DNA from: Lepus europaeus
Taxonomy: Eukaryota; Chordata; Mammalia; Lagomorpha; Leporidae
DNA: 64,000 bases
Assembly: GCF_033115175.1 (NCBI RefSeq)
Contig: NC_084827.1
Coordinates: 180,752,388-180,816,387, forward strand
Direction of reading: 5' to 3'
Both the position numbers and the translations under genes were made by a program. Below the pieces are notes generated by a model. It did not search any database. It saw nothing but the letters and a program-made list of their open reading frames with translations, and had not been told where the DNA came from. Shown piece by piece: positions 46,695 through 58,592 of this stretch (within the stretch, counting starts at the first letter, position 1; every line of letters begins with the position of its first letter).

Positions 46695-48095
46695 TGGGAC
46701 AGCCACTCCTGCCGTCCCCTGCCTGGGCACACTTGTCCATATCATGTGTGTGTGGACAGCCACTCCTGCCGTCCCCTGCCTGGGGACACTTGTCCATATC
46801 ACGTGTGTGTGGACAGCCACTCCTGCCATCCCGCCTGGGCATACTTGTCCATATTGTGTGTGTGTGTGTGTGTGTGGACAGCCACTCCTGCCATCCCGCC
46901 TGGGCACACTTGTCCATATCATGTGTGTGTGTGTGTGTGTGTGGACAGCCACTCCTGCCATCCCGCCTGGGCACACTTGTCCATATTGTGTGTGTGTGTG
47001 TGTGTGTGTGGACAGCCACTCCTGCCGTCCCCTGCCTGGGCACACTTGTCCATATTGTGTGTGTGTGTGTGTGTGTGTGGACAGCCACTCCTGCCGTCCC
47101 CTGCCTGGGCACACTTGTCCATATCGTGTGTGTGTGGACAGCCACTCCTGCCGTCCCACCTGGGCACACTTGTCCATATTGTGTGTGTGTGTGTGTGTGT
47201 GTGGACAGCCACTCCTGCCATCCCGCCTGGGCACACTTGTCCATATTGTGTGTGTGTGTGTGTGTGTGTGTGGACAGCCACTCCTGCCGTCCCACCTGGG
47301 CACACTTGTCCATATTGTGTGTGTGTGTGTGTGTGTGGACAGCCACTCCTGCCGTCCCACCTGGGCACACTTGTCCATATTGTGTGTGTGTGTGTGTGTG
47401 TGTGTGGACAGCCACTCCTGCCATCCCGCCTGGGCACACTTGTCCATATTGTGTGTGTGTGTGTGTGTGTGGACAGCTACTCCTGCCATCCCGCCTAGGC
47501 ACACTCGTCCATATTGTGTGTGTGTGTGTGTGTGTGTGTGGACAGCCACTCCTGCCGTCCCCTGCCTGGGCCCACTTGTCCATATCATGTGTGTGTGTGT
47601 GTGTGTGTGTGGACAGCCACTCCTGCCGTCCCACCTGGGCACACTTGTCCATATTGTGTGTGTGTGTGTGTGTGTGTGTGGACAGCCACTCCTGCCATCC
47701 CGCCTGGGCACACTTGTCCATATCATGTGTGTGTGTGTGTGTGTGTGTGTGGACAGCCACTCCTGCCGTCCCACCTGGGCACACTTGTCCATATTGTGTG
47801 TGTGTGTGTGTGTGTGGACAGCCACTCCTGCCATCCCGCCTGGGCACACTTGTCCATATCATGTGTGTGTGTGTGTGTGTGTGTGGACAGCCACTCCTGC
47901 CGTCCCCTGCCTGGGCACACTTGTCCATATTGTGTGTGTGTGTGTGTGTGTGTGTGGACAGCCACTCCTGCCGTCCCCTGCCTGGGCACACTTGTCCATA
48001 TTGTGTGTGTGTGTGTGTGTGTGGACAGCCACTCCTGCCGTCCCCTGCCTGGGCACACTTGTCCATATTGTGTGTGTGTGTGTGTGTGTGTCTCG
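46695..48095 (+). repeat. Compound minisatellite with an internal TG microsatellite, 21 units
   Basis: Each unit has a near-constant part, 'gacagccactcctgcc' + (gtcccctgcc, atcccgcc or gtcccacc) + 'tgggcacacttgtccatat', followed by (TG)n with n from about 3 to about 14. I count 21 units of 57-71 bp between 46700 and 48026. Unit starts vary only through the TG length. Frames of up to 743 codons on + and 459 on - run through it as Cys/Val and Thr/His repeats, and are not genes. Confidence 0.95.
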
Positions 48096-48099
48096 TTCG

Positions 48100-48230
48100 G
48101 TCTAGACAAGAGCGGGGAGGGGCAGCGAACGCTTCATCCGTCTGCTGACACCCCGGCGAGATTACAAACCATCACACGTGTGAGTCTGCCACACTGAGGA
48201 ACCTGGTGGCAGCCCCTCGCAAGGAATTAG
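48100..48230. other. Short spacer
   Basis: Unique-looking sequence after the compound array, with no feature. Confidence 0.35.
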
Positions 48231-48234
48231 CAAG

Positions 48235-48400
48235 CCTTGGGAAATGGGAGAATTTCCAAGTCTGGAAATGGATTTCCTCCGGATTACAAGAAAAAGAACT
48301 GGTGTTTTTTGTTTGATTGGTTGAACGTTTCCACCACAGAGGAGAGTCTGTTTCTTTCAAGTTTAAAGTGTAAACCTTGAGCCGCTCTGGTCTCACCCAA
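48235..48400. other. AT-richer block with palindromic TTCC/GGAA motifs
   Basis: Contains gggaaatgggagaatttcc and then tggaaatggatttcctccgg in close succession, giving several TTCnnnGAA-like and NF-kB-like half sites, and a CCAAT-type attgg at 48318. It differs from the GC-rich surroundings. Regulatory function is inference only. Confidence 0.25.
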
Positions 48401-50160
48401 GTTCAGAAATGTGCTCATTACCGAGGGCTCTGTCCTTGTGCCCCGAAGGACACGGCTTGAGAGTAAAGGAAAGAGAAGGTTTAATCTGTCGACAGGTGAG
48501 GACGATCCTGGACTTTGGGGTCTGGAGAACGACCACCCTGCCCAGGGGCATGGCCTGGGGTTTCCCAGGGGCGACACAGGAGGCGGGGCTGCTGCGGCCA
48601 GTTCCGGGTCTGATAACCGGACACCCGGGACACCAGTGCAGAGCCTGGGAACCCTCCTGCTGGCTTGAAGTCACCGCAGGGGACACAGCACAACCAATAG
48701 TGACAAAGCCCCGCAGCTGTCTCGGCTGGCGTCTGGAAGACTCACGGCACTGCGGTGGGAGACCCCGGTGCTTGCTCACCCAGGACGAAGCCCACTCAGC
48801 CCGGCACCCGTGCTCACCGGGCCCTTGGTTGTTCTTGCCCTTTGCATTCTGTTACAGTGAACTCAGACCTCTGGCCGCGCGGGCCGTGGAGGGCCAGCTC
48901 ACTTGGAACTTCAGCAGGCCTGGAGGCCGGTGGCTGGCATCCGCAGCAAGTGTTGCTGGGCTCGTGACCAGACACCCTAGGCCGTCACAGGCTCAGCAGT
49001 GGCTTCTGCTCATCAGAACATGAAAGGGAAAAGAAAGAGGGATTTGGTCCGGTCACCTGCGCCTACTCAGAATGCATTCAGTAACACATGGCTCACGCCG
49101 TACGTACGTAAAAGCACGAGCCGCCCGCTGAAGCTCTGGCAGGAAGCGTGAACCCAAACCCACTTCCCGCACGCGTCGTCATCTCTCTCTCCCTAGACTC
49201 TTCTGGCTGGCAAACTCTTGCTGTCTGTGGAGCCGTAGCCCCATGAGCACCCGCTCTGGGATGAAGTCTGGGGTGCAGCTGGGGTTAGTGTCAGGGGCTG
49301 CTGGGCCCAGCTGAGTCTCCGAGCCAGCCTGGCCCCCCGCTTCTCCCAGGTCCACGTGAGAGCATCACTTTCAGGCTGACCGAGGTTTGCATGTGGAGCA
49401 AGCTCTGGACCAGGGTCCACACGGAGCTGAGGGAGCTGCAGAGAGCCTGAGGTTTGCAGCCACAGAGGGGCCGGGGTCCCGGACACAGGTGCACCCAAAG
49501 GCCAGATGCTTCATAATGATATCTCCATGGGTGGGGCACAGCTTGGTGAACAGGAAGTCCCAGGACACGGCCCTGGAGAAGCAGTCCCGACATGTCTCCC
49601 AACTGTGCACATTCCTAAAAGCTGGAATCTTCTACTTCCCCTTTGCCTCCAAAAATGTATTAGCACACACCCCGCGGGGTCACTCCAGAGAATCCTGCCT
49701 CTGTAGCCACTTGTCCTGAGCTGTCAGCACCTCTCAGCTGGGATCCGGCGTCACTCACGCTGAAGTGAAGGCACTTCCGAGAGCTGTGGCCGGTGGTGGC
49801 CGTGAACGAGGCGGGAGCTGGGACTTGGTTTTCCCTGGGGCAGGATGTCCACCCCGCAGCCGCTGTCCACAGCACCCGCTCCTCCCTGACACGGGTCTGC
49901 AGGGAGCCGGGGGCCACGCACAGACCAGGACACGTGCCGGTCCCAGTGTGGCTCCCGCCACACCTCCTCCCTGAACTGCTGCCCAGGATCCCCCACCTCA
50001 GGTCCCCTGCTGGCCCCGTGAGCGCAGGCAGAGTCCCATGTCCTGGTGAGGCCCCAGAGGGAGGAGGGCAGGGGCAGGGCCTGACCAAGCTGTCACGTAC
50101 GGCCTTGTCTCAGTCCCCCGGGGGGCCTGGGGCCTCCAGGGGACTGTGGCAGGGATGAAG
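48400..50160. other. GC-rich intergenic, no feature recognised
   Basis: Frames up to 204 codons overlap on both strands without any domain. No repeat family recognised. Confidence 0.4.
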
Positions 50161-50169
50161 AGCTGGGTG

Positions 50170-50790
50170 AGTAGAGTGTGTGTGGTGGGCATGCACATGT
50201 GTGAGCATGTCTATGACAGGTATGATGTATACCTGTGGGTATGTCTGATGTGTGATGGGCATGTACATGTGTGGGCATGTCTGAGACATGTGTGCATATG
50301 TGTGTACATGTGGGCATGTCTGTGCCATGTGTGTGATTATGTACATGTGGGCCTGTCTGTGATGTGTGTGGTGGGCATGTCTGTGCCATGTGTGTGATGT
50401 ATGTACATGTAGGCATGTCTGTGTTGTATGTGATGCTCATGCATACATGTGGGCATGTCTCTGTGTGTATGTGTGTGTGCACATGTGTATGAGAGGGCCT
50501 GTGTGTCTGTGCACACGTGTGTGACCGTCTGTATCTGAGTGCATGTGTGTGTGTCTGAGTGTGTGTGCATGTGTAGGAGAGGGCCTGTGTGTGCACACGT
50601 GTGTGACTGTATCTGAGTGCGTGTGTGTGTGAGTGTGTGTGCATGTGTAGGAGAGGGCCTGTGTGTGCACACGTGTGTGACTGTATCTGAGTGCGTGTGT
50701 GTGTCTGAGTGTGTGTGCATGTGTAGGAGAGGGCCTGTGTGTGCACATGTGTGTGACTGTATCTGAGTGCGTGTTCACACACACGCGTCC
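50170..50790 (+). repeat. TG-rich low-complexity tract with a 73-86 bp tandem repeat
   Basis: The left half is degenerate 'catgtctgtgccatgtgtgt' repeats. The right half has four copies of a unit starting '(a)ggagagggcctgtgtg' at about 50490, 50576, 50649 and 50726, each followed by alternating purine-pyrimidine TG/CA sequence. It opens His/Thr-rich frames on the - strand. Confidence 0.85.
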
Positions 50791-50799
50791 CTCACTGCC

Positions 50800-52010
50800 C
50801 TCGTCCCGCGCTCCCTCCCCTGAAGTTGCTGTCTCAGGGCGAGGCTGTGGAACAGGGCTTTTTCCACTGGCTCCTGGTGACGTCAGGTCTGCGGAGTTGG
50901 TCGTGAACTTGGCCCCGCTCGGCGCCTGTCCGTCCATGGGGCTGCCCAGGCTCCACAAGGGCTCCTTTCTCAGCGGCCACACCTGTTTGTTTATGTGGGG
51001 CTGCCCCGCGTGAATCCAGGGCGTGTTTATAAAGCCTGGGCGTCTATTTTCGGCAGGGTGAAGCTGTCGACCTGCCTGTCCACCGGGACATCCCTGTTTG
51101 CTCCTGCTGTTGTCTTTCCCGTCCACGACGGCGTGGGGGTGCGGAGGGGAGGGCACTGTGCACGCCTCACCACCACATGGGAAAAGAGCAGCTCCGTTGC
51201 AAGCGTCAAGGCTCGGATTCCTCAGCAGGGCCTGACTCCATGTTCCTGTCGGTCCCCAGGTGAGGGTGCGACGTCCCGCGGCCGGGGATCAGGGCGCTGG
51301 GTTCTGCACCCCTCCTCTCTCCTCAACACCGAGTGCTCTCCGATATCTTTACAGGCTCGTTAAGAAGACAAAGGCTTTAGCTTTCTGCTGGGTTCTAGAC
51401 AAAAGCCCTCCGCAGCCCGGCTGTGATGTGGAGTGGTGGGAGCTGGGGCCGTGGGAGCAGCCACTGTGGGCTGGGTGATGTCAGAACGGACGTTCGTTTG
51501 TCCAGAGCCTGGAGAGCTCACCCACCCTGCAGGATGTGCCTGACTTGGTGGCCCCCAACAGGGGCAATTTTGTTTCACAAGAGACGTTTGGCAGTTGCCG
51601 TGGTAGGTGGTGGAGGGTGCTGCTGGCATCCTGAGGGTAGGGGACAGGGCTGCCACCAGACACGGACAGCACACAACATGAGCCCCACCACAAAGGCTTA
51701 GCCAGCTCAGATCAGCAATCCGTGGATGGGCTGGCAGGAGCCGGCTGATGGCAGCCTCTGGTCCCTACAGTGCCCCCCTAGTGGAAGCAGGACCTCCAAC
51801 CCCTGCCTGCCGTAGTCCCAGCTCTACTTGGACGGATGGCGGCCCTCGGTCCCCAGGGTGGGACACAGAGCCTGAGCGTGTCATCCGGGTCCAGCTGGGA
51901 CCCTGACTGCCTCCAAGCCACAGCCCACAGGGCAGTCCCCAAGTGCCCAGAGCCCCAGGTGACAGGTCCAGGAAGGAGCAGCGAGAGCTCAGGCTGGGGT
52001 CCCAGAGTTG
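50800..52010. other. GC-rich intergenic, no feature recognised
   Basis: No gene or named repeat. The longest frames belong to overlapping shadows on both strands. Confidence 0.4.
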
Positions 52011-52017
52011 CTGTTTT

Positions 52018-52590
52018 CCAGCATGGTCCTACCAGTTCACACTCCCACAAGGTATTCAGCGTGATCCTACCAGTTCACGCTCCTGCGAGGATTCCAGCAT
52101 GGTTCTACCAGGTCACACTCCCACGTGGATCACAGCGTGATCCTACCAGTTCACGCTCCCACGAGGATCCCAGTGTGGTCCTACCAATTCATACTCCCAC
52201 GTGGATCACAGTGTGATCCTACCAGTTCACACTCCCACAAGGTATTCAGCGTGGTCCTACCAGTTCACACTCCCGCGTGAATCCCAGCGTGATCCTACCA
52301 GTTCACACTCCCACGTGGATCCCAGCGTGATCCTACCAGTTCATGCTCCCACGAGGATCCCAGCGTGGTCCTACCAATTCATACTCCCACGTGGATCACA
52401 GTGTGATCCTACCAGTTCACACTCCCACAAGGTATTCAGCGTGGTCCTACCAGTTCACACTCCCGCGTGAATCCCAGCGTGATCCTACCAGTTCACACTC
52501 CCACGTGGATCCCAGCGTGATCCTACCAGTTCATGCTCCCACGAGGATCCCAGCGTGGTCCTACCAATTCATACTCCCACGAGCACTGTG
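52018..52590 (+). repeat. 38-bp minisatellite, 15 units, apparently derived from L1
   Basis: Unit of 38 bp: 'gatcctaccagttcacactc', 'ccacgtggatcccagcgt'. I count 15 units. Five-unit blocks repeat with a 190-bp higher-order period (52191, 52381, 52571 share 'atactcccac'). The last unit runs directly into an L1 fragment, and the unit resembles the L1 sequence 'ccagtttacattcccacc' that lies there in other L1 copies. Confidence 0.93.
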
Positions 52591-52800
52591 TGGACGTTGT
52601 GCTTGGTCCACATCCTTGCCAGCACTCGGTACTGCCCGGTCCCCTTTGAGGGCTGTCACTCTGACGGGTGTGCTGGGTCCCAGGGTTTGAACTTTCAGTA
52701 CCCCACTGAGCATCTTTTCAAATGCTCACCGGTCACTGGATGCCCCCCTTTGCCCATTCTACTCTTCATTGGTTTTCTAGTTTGTTAATATCGATGCTCA
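52556..52800 (-). mobile_element. L1 ORF2 3'-end fragment
   Basis: Read on +, 'ctaccaattcatactcccac', 'tggtccacatccttgccagc', 'ctgacgggtgtgctgggtcc', 'tgagcatcttttcaaatgct' and 'tttgcccattctactcttca' follow the reverse complement of the L1 ORF2 C-terminal region in order. The coding strand is therefore -. Similarity fades to the right, where 52800-53330 may be further L1. Confidence 0.7.
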
Positions 52801-54440
52801 GAAGCTCTGCGTACGTTCTCGAGAGGCGTCTCCTCACTGGAAGGGCCACACACACCTGCTCCCGCCCCGTGGGCGGCCTTTCCACTGTCCATCTGCCGTT
52901 TGTCTCCACACTAGGACGCTGCAGCTTTTACCACGTTCTATTTGCTTTATCTCCATTGATTCTTGAATTTCACGTCTTCCTTTTCCCTAGATTTCTCTTT
53001 GGGGTTTTTCATAAGTACGTTTTGTGTCCCCAGAAATGAGAGCTCAGAGGCAGTATTCCGACTTCTGAATGAGAACAGGTCTTTGTTTCGCCTCCATCCT
53101 CTGTTGGTAATTTAGCTGGGTATATAATACTTCCAGAATTTTACCTTGGTTCACGTTGCATCTGGAGAAGGCTTCATTCGGAATGTGTATTTCACAATTT
53201 TTTTTTATCTTGATTCTTTTTTTCTTAAAGTTTTCTTTCCTGAAATGGAGGTCCAATTTCTCTGGTTGGATCATCCTTTTATCCATCAACTGTGGTGAGT
53301 TTTTGCTGCTTCTTTCAGCATTGACTCAGGAAAAGCTACCCCACGTGAAAGAATGGAGAGGCAGCATCCTTGAGCTCCTTCTTGGGTGGCTTTGATGGAG
53401 CTGGTGTGCAAGGTAAGGAGGCAGCACAAACAGGGGACAGTCGCCATCTCAGCCTGCCACCTGCTGTGGCTGCCCTCGCTGACCAGGACACTGAGCTTTT
53501 GTCTCCACTGCTGGCTAAGTGCTGCCGGAGCCCACCTGGCTGCCTCCGTGCTGCCCTCCCAGCCACCTGTCGACCTCTCTGGAGGCAGCTGTGTGGGCTG
53601 AGGTTGCCCCAGACCAGGCCGCAGCGCAGCTGAAACCCACCGTGTGTGAGCAACGCCCCCGGTGACCTGCAGCCCCTGTCCTGTGTCAGCGTGGGGTGGC
53701 CGCCCTCCCCTGAGCTCCTGCTGTTGCTGGCACCATTTCTTGTTGCATACAGCAGGGACTGAGGGACTTGGGTGGGTCCTTTCCTGTCCCTCCGTGCTCA
53801 TGGAGAGTTGTTGAGTTACTCTGTTAGGTCCTCTTAGCGGATTTGGTAGCGCAATGGGCACAAACACCGCAGAATGTCAGGGCACTGTCTTGAACCAGAA
53901 GCTTGCGTGGAAGCTCTGAGAAGGACATCAATGGGGTCTGAGGTGTGCGCCAAACAGCACGCTGTGAATTCAGACCCGGGATCCGGTGAGATTAAAACCC
54001 AGCTTGATCGTCAGCCTCCTCATGGTTGCTTCGCTTTCTGCCCAAACCCACAGCCGGCTGGAGGACTTCCTTAGCTCATTCTCATTGGTCAGCCTTTTTC
54101 CCCTCCAGGGACCCCAAAGCCCAGCCCAGTCATCCAATCATGCAAGAGACTGGAGCCGGCCCCGCCCTCTTGACCTGGTTCTTCACTGAGCTGCGGGAGC
54201 TCCCTCCCACTTCCAGGTGCCCGATTCATGCACAGGCTCCTATGAGATTCCGGATCGTTCTCTGTCCAGTGTTTCTGTAATTGTTGGAGTTCTTCTCAAT
54301 CAAGGCAGCATTTCAAGGGTTTGAACTTGACCTCTCCCTGGCCAAAAGCTATTGGCGCTGGGTGATTATCAGCTCCACTGCTCCCTCTCCCAGCCAGCTT
54401 GGCCAGTTCTTTTAAATAAACTTCATATTTTTAGTCAGTT
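52800..54440. other. Intergenic, possibly more decayed L1 on the left
   Basis: 52900-53330 is T-rich with L1-like phrases ('tagctgggtatataatactt'), but I cannot assign it securely. 53330-54440 is mixed unique sequence with no gene. Confidence 0.3.
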
Positions 54441-54960
54441 TTTAAGGAAGATACAAAACCGTGTGACCTGTTGGCAGGCTTGGTATTATTAAAATTTCAG
54501 TTTTCCCAAAGTGATAAATAAATCAAATTCCCAGTGGGAAAAAAAAGTTGAAACACCTCAACATCGTGCCAAAATTTATCTTCCAGAAAGAACAGATAAA
54601 AATAGTCAAGAAAGTAATATTTTATAAAATGATTGGGGTCATTGGCACTGCTAAATACTGAGCCACACCAAAAAGGCCTTGATTAAAATATTGTGATCCT
54701 GGCACAAAAAAAAAATAGGAGAAAAAGAATGGAAAACCCAGAGTCAAGTTCACGCGCTGTTTAGGAGAAGGTAGAAATAACAGTTTAATTGGGTAAAGAA
54801 CATTATTCAATAGGCGAATTGTTAAGTAAAACAGCCACGGCCAATAAACTTGGAAAAGACTTACAACTAACGTCTAACCATTTGGTGGAAGCACCAAGAA
54901 CAAAGATTCAGAAAGATGACACTTTATTAAGTGTGTGGACATCCTAAAAAGGGGAATATT
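54440..54960 (+). mobile_element. L1 ORF2 fragment
   Basis: 'ttaaaatttcagttttccca', 'gatcctggcacaaaaaaaaa' then 'gaatggaaaacccagagtca' parallel the L1 ORF2 segment with 'tactggcacaaaaacag ... gaatagaaaacccag'. Orientation is +. Stops and indels throughout. Confidence 0.55.
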
Positions 54961-54969
54961 TTTAATACC

Positions 54970-55880
54970 ACACCTCCACGTTGAGAAGCATCCATTGAAG
55001 TAGCCAGAGACCCGTGCCAAGGTCTAGAACAAGAAGAGGCCATGTTGCGGTATTGTTCACAGAGAGACAGACGCTGGGCGCTCAAGCTCCAGGTGAGCCG
55101 GAGCTCAGCCAGCTCCTCCATCTACACGAGGGAGAAGCACCCGACCACTGCGGCCACGCGCCCGACGCGTCCCCAGGGGGCTGTCACGTGGGTGTCGCCC
55201 AGGTGACAGTGCGGCATTTGATTTTCCCCTGGGTGCTGTCTGGATCTTCCCGGTCTCCTTCGGGGACTATGGCGGGCTCCACAGTCAGAGAAGTGATACC
55301 TCTGAGGGGGAGGAGGGACCGATGTCTCAGTCAGAGATGAGCTGTGAATTGCTGGGGCCCTAAGACAAGCCAGTGCACAGCTTCCAGCTTAGAAATAGGA
55401 CAGAGGTGGCCGTGTTTAGAGATGGTGTTTTACCTAAAGCTGAAGACAGGTGAGCACGCACACACCTTGTCTGTCTGGCGCGGGAGCCCCCTGGTCCCCC
55501 AGGAAAGCACGGGGGTCCCAGTGGCTCCCCGAGCCCCTGTCTCCACTTTGTGTCTTTTCTCTGCAATCAACAAGGCACCGGGAAAAATCTGCAACCCGCG
55601 AACACGTGGCTCGCGGGGCCACTCCTGGTCGCCAGCTCTCCTCCTCGCCTCGTCTCTCCTCTCTTCCTTCTTCCCTTGTTTTTCTCTTTCATTTTGAAGT
55701 CCTTTCAAGCTCACAGCGCAATTCCGACAGCGGAGTTGCTCTCCGGCCAGCCTCCCCCCGTGTCAGCGTGTGACAGGCCCGCCGGCCCGCTCCCAGCAGC
55801 AGGGCGAGCCCCGCGGGCCGGCCCCTGGCTGACCTCCACCCTCCCCGCTGCCCTGGCCGGGGTCTGGCCCCGAATCCTCC
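54970..55880. other. Intergenic, no feature recognised
   Basis: GC-rich. No gene or named repeat. Confidence 0.4.
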
Positions 55881-55894
55881 CTGGGCTGCTCAAC

Positions 55895-55985
55895 CCAGGA
55901 CGTGTCCCCCCCCCAACCCCAGGGACGTGTCCCCCCCCCAACTCCAGGGACGTGTGCCCCCCACCTGGGGCTGCTCAACCCCAGG
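55895..55985 (+). repeat. Short C-rich tandem repeat
   Basis: Three to four copies of '(ca)gggacgtgtcccccccc' with intervening 'aaccccag' or 'aactccag'. Confidence 0.75.
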
Positions 55986-56375
55986 GTTGAATCTCCCGCG
56001 ATTCGACACCGAGGAGGAACCCTGCAGGCTCACCCGTGTCCGCCCCGCATCTTCCCGGCTGGGACAGAGCTCCACCACTGGTGCCCAGGAGGCCTTGGCA
56101 GCCGCCCTGAGCACACGAGGCTGGCAGCTCTTACCACCTGGGTTCTGAGCCGGCTCCCTCTCCCTTGGGGACTAGCCACTCTCTAGGGGGCGCTCCCGAG
56201 CGACCATGCAAATCCTCACCAAGCGTCTGTGACAGTTGTCACGGTGGTGTCTGCCCCGCTCTTAGCACGTTTACTAACTAGTGTCCAAGCGAGAGCCGTC
56301 TCCATCTCGAGTGGACTTCCGTTCTCCATTTGTTCCCAGTGGGCGCGTGGGTGTGTGCTGTGTCCTCGGAGCCGG

Positions 56376-56379
<4 letters not shown>

Positions 56380-56426
<47 letters not shown>

Positions 56427-56672
56427 GCACACACACACGGAGGGCTCACACACACACACACACACGGAGGGCTCACACGCACACACGGAGGGCTCACACA
56501 CACACGCACACACGGAGGGCACACACACGCACACACAGAGGGCTCACACACACACGCACACACGGAGGGCTCACACACACACACGGAGGGCTCACACACA
56601 CGCACACACACACGGAGGGCTCACGCACACACACACGGAGGGCACACACGCATGCACACACGCACACACCTG
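56380..56672 (+). repeat. (CT)n and (CA)n with an interspersed 'ggagggct' repeat
   Basis: (CT)n at about 56379-56408 runs into (CA)n, then nine or so copies of 'cggagggctcacacacac' with varied CA length. A degenerate compound satellite like the one at 46.7 kb but less regular. Confidence 0.9.
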
Positions 56673-56679
56673 CCACTCT

Positions 56680-57470
56680 GTCCTGCTGTGCTGCTTGTCT
56701 CCCTTGCTTGGATCCCACCGGGTCATCCGTCGCTCGCCGTCAGGAGTAAGGACCAGGGGGCTGAGCGGGGGTCACTCTCGGGCCGGCTGCTGGCCGCCCA
56801 CCCTCGGGAGGACACAGGTGCTTCTCCCTGAGCCCCGCCTCTTAGGGAGGGGGTGGGGTGCGGCTTTAACCTGGAGGATTTAGGGGAGCGTCCACCCTGC
56901 CGGGCGTCGTCGGGGCGTCTGAGCGACACAGCTCTTACCCCGGCCGGGGAGCAGTTCCCCTCTGACGTCTGTGGCTGGGGCCCCCGCGCGCCTTGCTGTG
57001 TGTGCAGTGGTCCCCGCACAACAAGGTGTTTTTTTGTTTTTTTTTTCCTCTTTTCCTGTACTTACGTGAGGTGGCCCAGAGCTGGAGGGGGCACACGAAA
57101 GAGGCGTTGTATATGCTTGCTGGCAGGGAAACAAGTTGTTTCATTTTCTAAAAATGAACTTTCCGACATGCTTTACGAGATTAAAAATGTTCAGATGCTT
57201 TTAAAATTTCCTCTCTAGGCTTCCATTCCGAGGACGGAACCGAACCATGGAAAAAGCGAAGCGGATTCCCTGTAGGATCTCCTAATAATAAACTTGCGGA
57301 AAACACCCTGAGCTATTCACCACAGGGACTCGGCAAACTGTGACGAGTGCACTTCGTAGACCATCAGAGATCCCTGACACGGCTCTCCCGCCCAACAGCT
57401 GAGCGACCCGGGAGATACCGCGGAGGCAGTGTTGAGTTTAAGAACTAAGAGACAGCACCAGGTTTGACAT
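56680..57470. other. Intergenic, no feature recognised
   Basis: Unique-looking. The AT-rich part at 57110-57240 has no repeat similarity. Nothing supports an exon. Confidence 0.35.
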
Positions 57471-57477
57471 TTGAACG

Positions 57478-58045
57478 AGACACCCACACACACTCATGCA
57501 CACTCACACACATACACACCCACACTCATGCACACTCACACACATACACACCCACACTCATGCACACTCACGTGCATGCACACGCTCACACACACATGCA
57601 TACATGCACACTCACACACACCCACACACACTCATGCACACTCACACGTGCACACACGCGCTCACACACACACTCACACACGCATTCACACTCACTCACA
57701 TACACACACTCGCTTACACACACACTCACACATGCACACACTCACATACTCACATACACACACTCACACACACCCACACACAGGTGCATATATGCACACT
57801 CACACACCCACACACACTCATGCACACTCACATGTACACACACGCACTCACACGCTCACACACATATGCATCCACTCACACACACATACACACACACATG
57901 CTCACACACATACCCACACTCACACACACATACTCACATACACAGGTGCACACACACTCACACTCACACACATACACACATACTCACATGCACACACACT
58001 CTTATGTGCACACACACGCACACACTCACACATGCGTGTGCCCTC
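57478..58045 (+). repeat. CA-rich low-complexity tract, about 570 bp
   Basis: Almost entirely 'cacacactcacacacatgca'-type sequence, alternating purine-pyrimidine with occasional CTCA interruptions. It opens His/Thr-rich frames of 198-282 codons on +. Such sequence is prone to Z-DNA and to length change. Confidence 0.92.
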
Positions 58046-58307
58046 GCCGCTGTTCACCAACATCTAGAAGACCAGGAAGAAAGGCAGCGGGTGTGGGCGG
58101 TGGCTGTGTTGCAGTGCTGTGTATCTTGTTCCCTTCTTCATCTCGTGACTCTTCCGGGAGGAGCCCCAGCTCCGTGGGTAGCAGAGTGCGGATCTCAGGG
58201 CTTCATTTCCAGTACAATTCGCACAGCCCTGCACAACACTCCAGCCCACCAAATTAGCTTGAAGACCGTAAAGAAACATCTGGAAATCAAAGACATGAAA
58301 GGAGTTA

Positions 58308-58581
58308 CTTAGGAGCCTGGTGTTGTGGCACATCCCATCTGGGCACCGGTTCTACTCCCGGCTGCTCCACTTCTGATCCTGCTCTCTGCTGTGGCCTGGG
58401 AAAGCAGCAGAAGATGGGCCCCTGCACCTGCATGGGAGACCCAGAGGGAGCTCCTGGCTCCTGGCTCCACACCGTGGTGGCCATCTGGGAAGTGAACCAG
58501 GGATAGAAGACCTCTCCCCTCAACCCTCCACAGTGTGTAACTTTGACTTTCAAGTAAATAAATAAATCCTTTTTAAAAAAA
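58308..58581 (+). mobile_element. CSINE, left of a tandem pair
   Basis: Sense copy with an internal loss in the head ('gttgtggcacatcccatctg'). gaaaggagtta at 58297-58307 and 58582-58592 flank it. Confidence 0.9.
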
Positions 58582-58592
58582 GAAAGGAGTTA

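Noticed and set aside
45874..48105. 743-codon open frame on + (and frames of 414-564 codons overlapping it on both strands)
   Set aside because: Nearly all of it is the compound TG minisatellite read through as Cys/Val or His/Thr repeats. Several frames on both strands are open at once, which is a property of the repeat unit.
52018..52590. Regular repeats that might be taken for a CRISPR array
   Set aside because: Units are head-to-tail with no unique spacers, in a mammalian genome, and derive from L1.
57464..58312. 282-codon His/Thr-rich frame
   Set aside because: Direct translation of the CA-rich low-complexity tract.
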